Assembly: GCA_916610825.1 (NCBI GenBank)
Contig: OU744448.1
Span: 15,685,936 to 15,749,935, forward strand
DNA: 64,000 nucleotides
Origin: Haliclystus octoradiatus
Lineage: Eukaryota > Cnidaria > Staurozoa > Stauromedusae > Haliclystidae
Direction: 5' to 3'
Part shown: positions 38,535 to 50,700 of the stretch, in pieces
How positions within the stretch are numbered: position 1 is the first letter of the stretch
Layout of the letters: each line of letters starts with the position of its first letter
The notes under the pieces: generated by a model
Told to the model about the DNA's origin: nothing
Database searches by the model: none
What the model saw: only the letters and a program-made list of their open reading frames with translations
Position numbers and translations under genes: made by a program

Positions 38535-39364
38535 TGACCAAATACAATGCTTAATTCCCAAAGAAATTCGAATTCAACAAAAACAGCTCAAAATTACCAA
38601 AAACAATGCTCAATTCCTAAGGGAATTCGAATTTAACAAAAACAGCTCAAAATATCCAAATACAATGCTGAATTCCCAAGGGAAATCAAATTTAACAAAA
38701 ACAGCTCAAAATGACCAGAAACAATGCCTAATTCCCAAGGGAATTCGAATTTGACAAAAACAGCTCAAAATGACCAAAAACAATGTTTAATTCCAAAGGG
38801 AATTTGGAATTAACAGAAACAGCTCAAAGTGACCAAATACAATGCTTAAATCCCAAGGGAATTCGAATTTGAAAAAACAGCTCAAAATGACCAAAAACAA
38901 TGCTTAATTCCCAAGGGAATTTGAATTTGACAAAAACAGCTCAAAATGACCAAAAACAATGTTTAATTCCCAAGGGAATTCGAATTTGACAAAAACAGCT
39001 CATAATGACCAAAAACAATGCTCAATTCCCAAGGGAATTCGAATTTAACAAAAACAGCTCAAAGTGACCAAAAACAATGCTTAATTCCCAATTGAATTCG
39101 AATTTGACAAAAACAGCTCAAAATGACCAAATACAATGCTTAATTCACAAGGGAATTCGAAATTGATAAAAACAGCTCAAAATGACGAAAAACATTGCTT
39201 AATTCCCAAAGGAAGTCGAATTTGACAAAAACAACTCAAAGTGACCAAATACAATGCTTAATTCCCAAGGGAATTCGGAATTAACAAAAACAGCTCAAAA
39301 TGATAAAAACAATGCTTAATTCCCAAGGGAATTCGAATTTGACAAAAACAGCTCAAAATGACCA

Positions 39365-42300
39365 AAAACAATGCTTAATTCTCAAGGGAATTCGAATTTG
39401 ACAAAAACAGCTCAAAATAACCAAAAACAATGCTTAATTCCAAAGGGAATTCGGAATTAACAAAAACAGCTCAAAATGACCAAAAACAATGCTTAATTCC
39501 CAAGGGAATTCGAATTTGATAAAAACAGCTCAAAATGACCAAAAACAATGCTTAATTCTCAAGGGAATTCGAATTTGACAAAAACAATTCAAAATGACCA
39601 AAAACAATGCTTAATTCCCAAGGGAATTCGAATTTGACAAAAACAACTTAAAATGACCAAATACAATGCTTAATTCCCAAAGAAATTCGAATTCAACAAA
39701 AACAGCTCAAAATTACCAAAAACAATGCTCAATTCCTAAGGGAATTCGAATTTAACAAAAACAGCTCAAAATGTCCAAATACAATGCTGAATTCCCAAGG
39801 GAAATCAAATTTAACAAAAACAGCTCAAAATGACCAGAAACAATGCCTAATTCCCAAGGGAATTCGAATTTGACAAAAACAGCTCAAAATGACCAAAAAC
39901 AATGTTTAATTCCAAAGGGAATTTGGAATTAACAGAAACAGCTCAAAGTGACCAAATACAATGCTTAAATCCCAAGGGAATTCGAATTTGAAAAAACAGC
40001 TCAAAATGACCAAAAACAATGCTTAATTCCCAAGGGAATTTGAATTTGACAAAAACAGCTCAAAATGACCAAAAACAATGTTTAATTCCCAAGGGAATTC
40101 GAATTTGACAAAAACAGCTCAAAATGACCATAAACAATGCTTAATTCCAAAGGGAATTCGAATTTGACAAAAACAGCTCAAAATGACCAAAAACAATGCT
40201 TAATCTCCAAGGGAATTCGGAATTAACAAAAACAGCTCAAAATGATAAAAACAATGCTTAATTCCCAAGGGAATTCGAATTTGACAAAAACAGCTCAAAA
40301 TGACCAAAAACAATGTTTAATTCCAAAGGGAATTCGGTATTAACAGAAACAGCTCAAAGTGACCAAATACAATGCTTAAATCCCAAGGGAATTCGAATTT
40401 GAAAAAACAGCTCAAAATGACCAAAAACAATGCTTAATTCCCAAGGGAATTTGAATTTGACAAAAACAGCTCAAAATGACCAAAAACAATGTTTAATTCC
40501 CAAGGGAATTCGAATTTGACAAAAACAGCTCAAAATGACCATAAACAATGCTTAATTCCAAAGGGAATTCGAATTTGACAAAAACAGCTCAAAATGACCA
40601 AAAACAATGCTTAATTCCAAAGGGAATTCGGAATTAACAAAAACAGCTCAAAATGACCAAAAACAATGCTTAATTCCCAAGGGAAATCGAATTTAACAAA
40701 AACAGGTCAAAATGACCATAAACAATGCTTAATTCCCAAGGGAATTCGAATTTGATAAAAACAGTTCAAAGTGACCAAAAACAATGCTTAATTCCAAAGG
40801 GAATTCGGAATTAACAAAAACAGCTCAAAATAACCAAAAACAATGCTTAATTCCAAAGGGAATTTGGAATTAACAAAAACAGCTCAAAATGACCAAAAAC
40901 AATGCTTAATTCCCAAGGGAATTCGAATTTGATAAAAACAGCTCAAAATGACCAAAAACAATGCTTAATTCTCAAGGGAATTCGAATTTGACAAAAACAA
41001 TTCAATATGACCAAATACATTGCTTAATTCCCAAGGGAATTCGAATTTGATAAAAAGAGCTCAAAATGACCAAAAACAATGCTTAAATCCCAAGGGAATT
41101 CGAATTTGACAAAAACAGCTCAAAATGACCAAAAACAATGCTTAATTCCAAAGGGAATTCGGAATTAACAAAAACAGGTCAAAAAGACCAAAAACAATGC
41201 TTAATTCCCAAGGAAATTCGAATTTGATAAAAACAGCTCAAAATGACCAAAAACAATGCTGAATTCCCAAGGGAATTCGAATTTGACAAAAACAGCTCAT
41301 AATGACCAAAAACAATGCTTAATTCCCAAGGGAAGTCGAATTTGACAAAAACAACTCAAAGTGACCAAATACAATGCTTAATTCCCAAGGGAATTCGGAA
41401 TTAACAAAAACAGCTCAAAATGATAAAAACAATGCTTAATTCCCAAGGGAATTCGAATTTGACAAAAACAGCTCAAAATGACCAAAAACAATGCTTAATT
41501 CTCAAGGGAATTCGAATTTGACAAAAACAGCTCAAAATAACCAAAAACAATGCTTAATTCCAAAGGGAATTCGGAATTAACAAAAACAGCTCAAAATGAC
41601 CAAAAACAATGCTTAATTCCCAAGGGAATTCGAATTTGATAAAAACAGCTCAAAATGACCAAAAACAATGCTTAATTCTCAAGGGAATTCGAATTTGACA
41701 AAAACAATTCAAAATGACCAAATACATTGCTTAATTCCCAAGGGAATTCGAATTTGATAAAAACAGCTCAAAATGACCAAAAACAATGCTTAAATCCCAA
41801 GGGAATTCGAATTTGACAAAAACAGCTCAAAATGACCAAAAACAATGCTTAATTCCAAAGGGAATTCGGAATTAACAAAAACCAGCTCAAAAAGACCAAA
41901 AACAATGCTTAATTCCCAAGGAAATTCGAATTTGACAAAAACAGCTCAAAATAACCAAAAACAATGCTTAATTCCAAAGGGAATTCGGAATTAACAAAAA
42001 CAGCTCAAAATGACCAAAAACAATGCTTAATTCCCAAGGGAATTCGAATTTGATAAAAACAGCTCAAAATGACCAAAAACAATGCTTAATTCTCAAGGGA
42101 ATTCGAATTTGACAAAAACAATTCAAAATGACCAAAAACAATGCTTAATTCCCAAGGGAATTCGGAATTAACAAAAACAGCTCAAAATGACCAAAAACAA
42201 TGCTCAATTCCCAAGGGAATTCGGAATTAACAAAAACAGCTCAAAATGATAAAAACAATGCTTAATTCCCAAGGGAATTCGAATTTGACAAAAACAGCTC

Positions 42301-45300
42301 AAAATAACCAAAAACAATGCTTAATTCCAATGGGAATTCGGAATTAACAAAAACAGCTCAAAATGACCAAAAACAATGCTTAATTCCCAAGGGAATTCGA
42401 ATTTGATAAAAACAGCTCAAAATGACCAAAAACAATGCTTAATTCTCAAGGGAATTCGAATTTGACAAAAACAATTCAAAATGACCAAATACATTGCTTA
42501 ATTCCCAAGGGAATTCGAATTTGATAAAAACAGCTCAAAATGACCAAAAACAATGCTTAAATCCCAAGGGAATTCGAATTTGACAAAAACAGCTCAAAAT
42601 GACGAAAAACATTGCTTAATTCCCAAGGGAAGTCGAATTTGACAAAAACAACTCAAAGTGACCAAATACAATGCTTAATTCCCAAGGGAATTCGGAATTA
42701 ACAAAAACAGCTCAAAATGATAAAAACAATGCTTAATTCCCAAGGGAATTCGAATTTGACAAAAACAGCTCAAAATGACCAAAAACAATGCTTAATTCTC
42801 AAGGGAATTCGAATTTGACAAAAACAGCTCAAAATAACCAAAAACAATGCTTAATTCCAAAGGGAATTCGGAATTAACAAAAACAGCTCAAAATGACCAA
42901 AAACAATGCTTAATTCCCAAGGGAATTCGAATTTGATAAAAACAGCTCAAAATGACCAAAAACAATGCTTAATTCTCAAGGGAATTCGAATTTGACAAAA
43001 ACAATTCAAAATGACCAAATACATTGCTTAATTCCCAAGGGAATTCGAATTTGATAAAAACAGCTCAAAATGACCAAAAACAATGCTTAAATCCCAAGGG
43101 AATTCGAATTTAACAAAAACAGCTCAAAATGACCAAAAACAATGCTTAATTCCCAAGGGAATTCGAATTTGATAAAAACAGCTCAAAATGACCAAAAACA
43201 ATGCTTAAATCCCAAGGGAATTCGAATTTGACAAAAACAGCTCAAAATGACCAAAAACCATGCTTAATTCCAAAGGGAATTCGGAATTAACAAAAACAGG
43301 TCAAAAAGACCAAAAACAATGCTTAATTCCCAAGGAAATTCGAATTTGATAAAAACAGCTCAAAGTGACCAAATACAATGCTTAATTCCCAAGGGAATTC
43401 GAATTTGGAATTAAGCATTGTTTTTGGTCATTTTGAGCTGTTTTTATTAATTCTCAAGGGAATTCGAATTTGACAAAAACAACTTAAAATGACCAAATAC
43501 AATGCTTAATTCCCAAAGAAATTCGAATTCAACAAAAACAGCTCAAAATTACCAAAAACAATGCTTAATTCTCAAGGGAATTCGAATTTGACAAAAACAG
43601 CTCAAAATAACCAAAAACAATGCTTAATTCCAAAGGGAATTCGGAATTAACAAAAACAGCTCAAAATGACCAAAAACAATGCTTAATTCCCAAGGGAATT
43701 CGAATTTGATAAAAACAGCTCAAAATGACCAAAAACAATGCTTAATTCTCAAGGGAATTCGAATTTGACAAAAACAATTCAAAATGACCAAAAACAATGC
43801 TTAATTCCCAAGGGAATTCGAATTTGACAAAAACAACTTAAAATGACCAAATACAATGCTTAATTCCCAAAGAAATTCGAATTCAACAAAAACAGCTCAA
43901 AATTACCAAAAACAATGCTCAATTCCTAAGGGAATTCGAATTTAACAAAAACAGCTCAAAATGTCCAAATACAATGCTGAATTCCCAAGGGAAATCAAAT
44001 TTAACAAAAACAGCTCAAAATGACCAGAAACAATGCCTAATTCCCAAGGGAATTCGAATTTGACAAAAACAGCTCAAAATGACCAAAAACAATGTTTAAT
44101 TCCAAAGGGAATTTGGAATTAACAGAAACAGCTCAAAGTGACCAAATACAATGCTTAAATCCCAAGGGAATTCGAATTTGAAAAAACAGCTCAAAATGAC
44201 CAAAAACAATGCTTAATTCCCAAGGGAATTTGAATTTGACAAAAACAGCTCAAAATTACCAAAAACAATGTTTAATTCCCAAGGGAATTCGAATTTGACA
44301 AAAACAGCTCAAAATGACCATAAACAATGCTTAATTCCAAAGGGAATTCGAATTTGACAAAAACAGCTCAAAATGACCAAAAACAATGCTTAATCTCCAA
44401 GGGAATTCGGAATTAACAAAAACAGCTCAAAATGATAAAAACAATGCTTAATTCCCAAGGGAATTCGAATTTGACAAAAACAGCTCAAAATGACCAAAAA
44501 CAATGTTTAATTCCAAAGGGAATTCGGTATTAACAGAAACAGCTCAAAGTGACCAAATACAATGCTTAAATCCCAAGGGAATTCGAATTTGAAAAAACAG
44601 CTCAAAATGACCAAAAACAATGCTTAATTCCCAAGGGAATTTGAATTTGACAAAAACAGCTCAAAATGACCAAAAACAATGTTTAATTCCCAAGGGAATT
44701 CGAATTTGACAAAAACAGCTCAAAATGACCATAAACAATGCTTAATTCCAAAGGGAATTCGAATTTGACAAAAACAGCTCAAAATGACCAAAAACAATGC
44801 TTAATTCCAAAGGGAATTCGGAATTAACAAAAACAGCTCAAAATGACCAAAAACAATGCTTAATTCCCAAGGGAAATCGAATTTAACAAAAACAGGTCAA
44901 AATGACCATAAACAATGCTTAATTCCCAAGGGAATTCGAATTTGATAAAAACAGTTCAAAGTGACCAAAAACAATGCTTAATTCCAAAGGGAATTCGGAA
45001 TTAACAAAAACAGCTCAAAATAACCAAAAACAATGCTTAATTCCAAAGGGAATTTGGAATTAACAAAAACAGCTCAAAATGACCAAAAACAATGCTTAAT
45101 TCCCAAGGGAATTCGAATTTGATAAAAACAGCTCAAAATGACCAAAAACAATGCTTAATTCTCAAGGGAATTCGAATTTGACAAAAACAATTCAATATGA
45201 CCAAATACATTGCTTAATTCCCAAGGGAATTCGAATTTGATAAAAAGAGCTCAAAATGACCAAAAACAATGCTTAAATCCCAAGGGAATTCGAATTTGAC

Positions 45301-46035
45301 AAAAACAGCTCAAAATGACCAAAAACAATGCTTAATTCCAAAGGGAATTCGGAATTAACAAAAACAGGTCAAAAAGACCAAAAACAATGCTTAATTCCCA
45401 AGGAAATTCGAATTTGATAAAAACAGCTCAAAATGACCAAAAACAATGCTAAATTCCCAAGGGAATTCGAATTTAACAAAAACAGCTCATAATGACCAAA
45501 AACAATGCTTAATTCCCAAGGGAAGTCGAATTTGACAAAAACAACTCAAAGTGACCAAATACAATGCTTAATTCCCAAGGGAATTCGGAATTAACAAAAA
45601 CAGCTCAAAATGATAAAAACAATGCTTAATTCCCAAGGGAATTCGAATTTGACAAAAACAGCTCAAAATGACCAAAAACAATGCTTAATTCTCAAGGGAA
45701 TTCGAATTTGACAAAAACAGCTCAAAATAACCAAAAACAATGCTTAATTCCAAAGGGAATTCGGAATTAACAAAAACAGCTCAAAATGACCAAAAACAAT
45801 GCTTAATTCCCAAGGGAATTCGAATTTGATAAAAACAGCTCAAAATGACCAAAAACAATGCTTAATTCTCAAGGGAATTCGAATTTGACAAAAACAATTC
45901 AAAATGACCAAATACATTGCTTAATTCCCAAGGGAATTCGAATTTGATAAAAACAGCTCAAAATGACCAAAAACAATGCTTAAATCCCAAGGGAATTCGA
46001 ATTTGACAAAAACAGCTCAAAATGACCAAAAACAA
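39365..46035 (+). repeat. Pair of 2.5-kb blocks 4,190 bp apart (39,365-41,845 and 43,555-46,035)
   Basis: Shared rare variants are ATTCGGTATTAACAG (40,336/44,526), ACAGGTCAAAATGACCATAAAC (40,704/44,894) and GATAAAAAGAGCTC (near 41,051/45,241). All lie 4,190 bp apart. Private differences are few, for example CTAAATTCCC near 45,449 against CTGAATTCCC near 41,259. Between the blocks lie about 41,845-43,554, including inverted junction 2. Confidence 0.85.
43349..43447. repeat. Inverted junction 2: 41-bp arms with two mismatches, 17-bp spacer
   Basis: The right arm 43,407-43,447 is the same inverted sequence as at 32,094. The left arm 43,349-43,389 differs from its complement at two places (CAAAGTGACC and CAAATAC). 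It is thus a different monomer variant from the left arm of junction 1. The spacer has the same length as in junction 1. One monomer present right of junctions 1 and 3 (with CAATTCAAAATGACC) is missing here, so the sequence runs straight into the CAACTTAAAATG monomer. Upstream sequence to about 42,203 matches 30,890 onward at an offset of 11,313 bp. Confidence 0.94.
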
Positions 46036-47683
46036 TGCTTAATCTCCAAGGGAATTCGGAATTAACAAAAACAGCTCAAAATGATAAAAACAATGCTTAA
46101 TTCCCAAGGGAATTCGAATTTGACAAAAACAGCTCAAAATGACCAAAAACAATGTTTAATTCCAAAGGGAATTCGGTATTAACAGAAACAGCTCAAAGTG
46201 ACCAAATACAATGCTTAAATCCCAAGGGAATTCGAATTTGAAAAAACAGCTCAAAATGACCAAAAACAATGCTTAATTCCCAAGGGAATTTGAATTTGAC
46301 AAAAACAGCTCAAAATGACCAAAAACAATGTTTAATTCCCAAGGGAATTCGAATTTGACAAAAACAGCTCAAAATGACCATAAACAATGCTTAATTCCAA
46401 AGGGAATTCGAATTTGACAAAAACAGCTCAAAATGACCAAAAACAATGCTTAATTCCAAAGGGAATTCGGAATTAACAAAAACAGCTCAAAATGACCAAA
46501 AACAATGCTTAATTCCCAAGGGAAATCGAATTTAACAAAAACAGGTCAAAATGACCATAAACAATGCTTAATTCCCAAGGGAATTCGAATTTGATAAAAA
46601 CAGTTCAAAGTGACCAAAAACAATGCTTAATTCCAAAGGGAATTCGGAATTAACAAAAACAGCTCAAAATAACCAAAAACAATGCTTAATTCCAAAGGGA
46701 ATTTGGAATTAACAAAAACAGCTCAAAATGACCAAAAACAATGCTTAATTCCCAAGGGAATTCGAATTTGATAAAAACAGCTCAAAATGACCAAAAACAA
46801 TGCTTAATTCTCAAGGGAATTCGAATTTGACAAAAACAATTCAATATGACCAAATACATTGCTTAATTCCCAAGGGAATTCGAATTTGATAAAAAGAGCT
46901 CAAAATGACCAAAAACAATGCTTAAATCCCAAGGGAATTCGAATTTGACAAAAACAGCTCAAAATGACCAAAAACAATGCTTAATTCCAAAGGGAATTCG
47001 GAATTAACAAAAACAGGTCAAAAAGACCAAAAACAATGCTTAATTCCCAAGGAAATTCGAATTTGATAAAAACAGCTCAAAATGACCAAAAACAATGCTG
47101 AATTCCCAAGGGAATTCGAATTTGACAAAAACAGCTCATAATGACCAAAAACAATGCTTAATTCCCAAGGGAAGTCGAATTTGACAAAAACAACTCAAAG
47201 TGACCAAATACAATGCTTAATTCCCAAGGGAATTCGGAATTAACAAAAACAGCTCAAAATGATAAAAACAATGCTTAATTCCCAAGGGAATTCGAATTTG
47301 ACAAAAACAGCTCAAAATGACCAAAAACAATGCTTAATTCTCAAGGGAATTCGAATTTGACAAAAACAGCTCAAAATAACCAAAAACAATGCTTAATTCC
47401 AAAGGGAATTCGGAATTAACAAAAACAGCTCAAAATGACCAAAAACAATGCTTAATTCCCAAGGGAATTCGAATTTGATAAAAACAGCTCAAAATGACCA
47501 AAAACAATGCTTAATTCTCAAGGGAATTCGAATTTGACAAAAACAATTCAAAATGACCAAATACATTGCTTAATTCCCAAGGGAATTCGAATTTGATAAA
47601 AACAGCTCAAAATGACCAAAAACAATGCTTAAATCCCAAGGGAATTCGAATTTGACAAAAACAGCTCAAAATGACCAAAAACA
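44386..47683 (+). repeat. Tandem duplication, 1,649-bp unit, two copies
   Basis: Copies are about 44,386-46,034 and 46,035-47,683. TAATCTCCAAGGG (near 44,391/46,040), ATTCGGTATTAACAG (44,526/46,175), ACAGGTCAAAATGACC (44,894/46,543) and GATAAAAAGAGCTC (45,241/46,890) all keep 1,649 bp. That is 28 monomers less three bases. The join near 46,035 puts TAATCTCCAAGGG directly after a monomer that elsewhere precedes TAATTCCAAAGGG. Confidence 0.86.
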
Positions 47684-47759
47684 ATGCTTAATTCCAAAGG
47701 GAATTCGGAATTAACAAAAACCAGCTCAAAAAGACCAAAAACAATGCTTAATTCCCAAG

Positions 47760-50700
47760 GAAATTCGAATTTGACAAAAACAGCTCAAAATAACCAAAAA
47801 CAATGCTTAATTCCAAAGGGAATTCGGAATTAACAAAAACAGCTCAAAATGACCAAAAACAATGCTTAATTCCCAAGGGAATTCGAATTTGATAAAAACA
47901 GCTCAAAATGACCAAAAACAATGCTTAATTCTCAAGGGAATTCGAATTTGACAAAAACAATTCAAAATGACCAAAAACAATGCTTAATTCCCAAGGGAAT
48001 TCGAATTTGACAAAAACAACTTAAAATGACCAAATACAATGCTTAATTCCCAAGGGAATTCGGAATTAACAAAAACAGCTCAAAATGATAAAAACAATGC
48101 TTAATTCCCAAGGGAATTCGAATTTGACAAAAACAGCTCAAAATAACCAAAAACAATGCTTAATTCCAATGGGAATTCGGAATTAACAAAAACAGCTCAA
48201 AATGAACAAAAACAATGCTTAATTCCCAAGGGAATTCGAATTTGATAAAAACAGCTCAAAATGACCAAAAACAATGCTTAATTCTCAAGGGAATTCGAAT
48301 TTGACAAAAACAATTCAAAATGACCAAATACATTGCTTAATTCCCAAGGGAATTCGAATTTGATAAAAACAGCTCAAAATGACCAAAAACAATGCTTAAA
48401 TCCCAAGGGAATTCGAATTTGACAAAAACAGCTCAAAATGACGAAAAACATTGCTTAATTCCCAAGGGAAGTCGAATTTGACAAAAACAACTCAAAGTGA
48501 CCAAATACAATGCTTAATTCCCAAGGGAATTCGGAATTAACAAAAACAGCTCAAAATGATAAAAACAATGCTTAATTCCCAAGGGAATTCGAATTTGACA
48601 AAAACAGCTCAAAATGACCAAAAACAATGCTTAATTCTCAAGGGAATTCGAATTTGACAAAAACAGCTCAAAATAACCAAAAACAATGCTTAATTCCAAA
48701 GGGAATTCGGAATTAACAAAAACAGCTCAAAATGACCAAAAACAATGCTTAATTCCCAAGGGAATTCGAATTTGATAAAAACAGCTCAAAATGACCAAAA
48801 ACAATGCTTAATTCTCAAGGGAATTCGAATTTGACAAAAACAATTCAAAATGACCAAATACATTGCTTAATTCCTAAGGGAATTCGAATTTGATAAAAAC
48901 AGCTCAAAATGACCAAAAACAATGCTTAAATCCCAAGGGAATTCGAATTTAACAAAAACAGCTCAAAATGACCAAAAACAATGCTTAATTCCCAAGGGAA
49001 TTCGAATTTGATAAAAACAGCTCAAAATGACCAAAAACAATGCTTAATTCCCAAGGGAATTCGAATTTGACAAAAACAGCTCAAAATGACCAAAAACCAT
49101 GCTTAATTCCAAAGGGAATTCGGAATTAACAAAAACAGGTCAAAAAGACCAAAAACAATGCTTAATTCCCAAGGAAATTCGAATTTGATAAAAACAGCTC
49201 AAAATGACCAAAAACAATGCTTAATTCCAAATTCGAATTTGGAATTAAGCATTGTTTTTGGTCATTTTGAGCTGTTTTTATTAATTCTCAAGGGAATTCG
49301 AATTTGACAAAAACAATTCAAAATGACCAAAAACAATGCTTAATTCCCAAGGGAATTCGAATTTGACAAAAACAACTTAAAATGACCAAATACAATGCTT
49401 AATTCCCAAAGAAATTCGAATTCAACAAAAACAGCTCAAAATTACCAAAAACAATGCTCAATTCCTAAGGGAATTCGAATTTAACAAAAACAGCTCAAAA
49501 TGTCCAAATACAATGCTGAATTCCCAAGGGAAATCAAATTTAACAAAAACAGCTCAAAATGACCAGAAACAATGCCTAATTCCCAAGGGAATTCGAATTT
49601 GACAAAAACAGCTCAAAATGACCAAAAACAATGTTTAATTCCAAAGGGAATTTGGAATTAACAGAAACAGCTCAAAGTGACCAAATACAATGCTTAAATC
49701 CCAAGGGAATTCGAATTTGAAAAAACAGCTCAAAATGACCAAAAACAATGCTTAATTCCCAAGGGAATTTGAATTTGACAAAAACAGCTCAAAATGACCA
49801 AAAACAATGTTTAATTCCCAAGGGAATTCGAATTTGACAAAAACAGCTCATAATGACCAAAAACAATGCTCAATTCCCAAGGGAATTCGAATTTAACAAA
49901 AACAGCTCAAAGTGACCAAAAACAATGCTTAATTCCCAATTGAATTCGAATTTGACAAAAACAGCTCAAAATGACCAAATACAATGCTTAATTCACAAGG
50001 GAATTCGAAATTGATAAAAACAGCTCAAAATGACGAAAAACATTGCTTAATTCCCAAGGGAAGTCGAATTTGACAAAAACAACTCAAAGTGACCAAATAC
50101 AATGCTTAATTCCCAAGGGAATTCGGAATTAACAAAAACAGCTCAAAATGATAAAAACAATGCTTAATTCCCAAGGGAATTCGAATTTGACAAAAACAGC
50201 TCAAAATGACCAAAAACAATGCTTAATTCTCAAGGGAATTCGAATTTGACAAAAACAGCTCAAAATAACCAAAAACAATGCTTAATTCCAAAGGGAATTC
50301 GGAATTAACAAAAACAGCTCAAAATGACCAAAAACAATGCTTAATTCCCAAGGGAATTCGAATTTGATAAAAACAGCTCAAAATGACCAAAAACAATGCT
50401 TAATTCTCAAGGGAATTCGAATTTGACAAAAACAATTCAAAATGACCAAATACATTGCTTAATTCCTAAGGGAATTCGAATTTGATAAAAACAGCTCAAA
50501 ATGACCAAAAACAATGCTTAAATCCCAAGGGAATTCGAATTTAACAAAAACAGCTCAAAATGACCAAAAACAATGCTTAATTCCCAAGGGAATTCGAATT
50601 TGATAAAAACAGCTCAAAATGACCAAAAACAATGCTTAAATCCCAAGGGAATTCGAATTTGACAAAAACAGCTCAAAATGACCAAAAACCATGCTTAATT

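Noticed and set aside
49188-49281. Palindrome as a pure long-read foldback artefact
   Set aside because: Not dismissed outright, but two sister junctions with different spacers and shared flanks, and a return to normal orientation after about 45 bp, are not what a foldback chimera produces.
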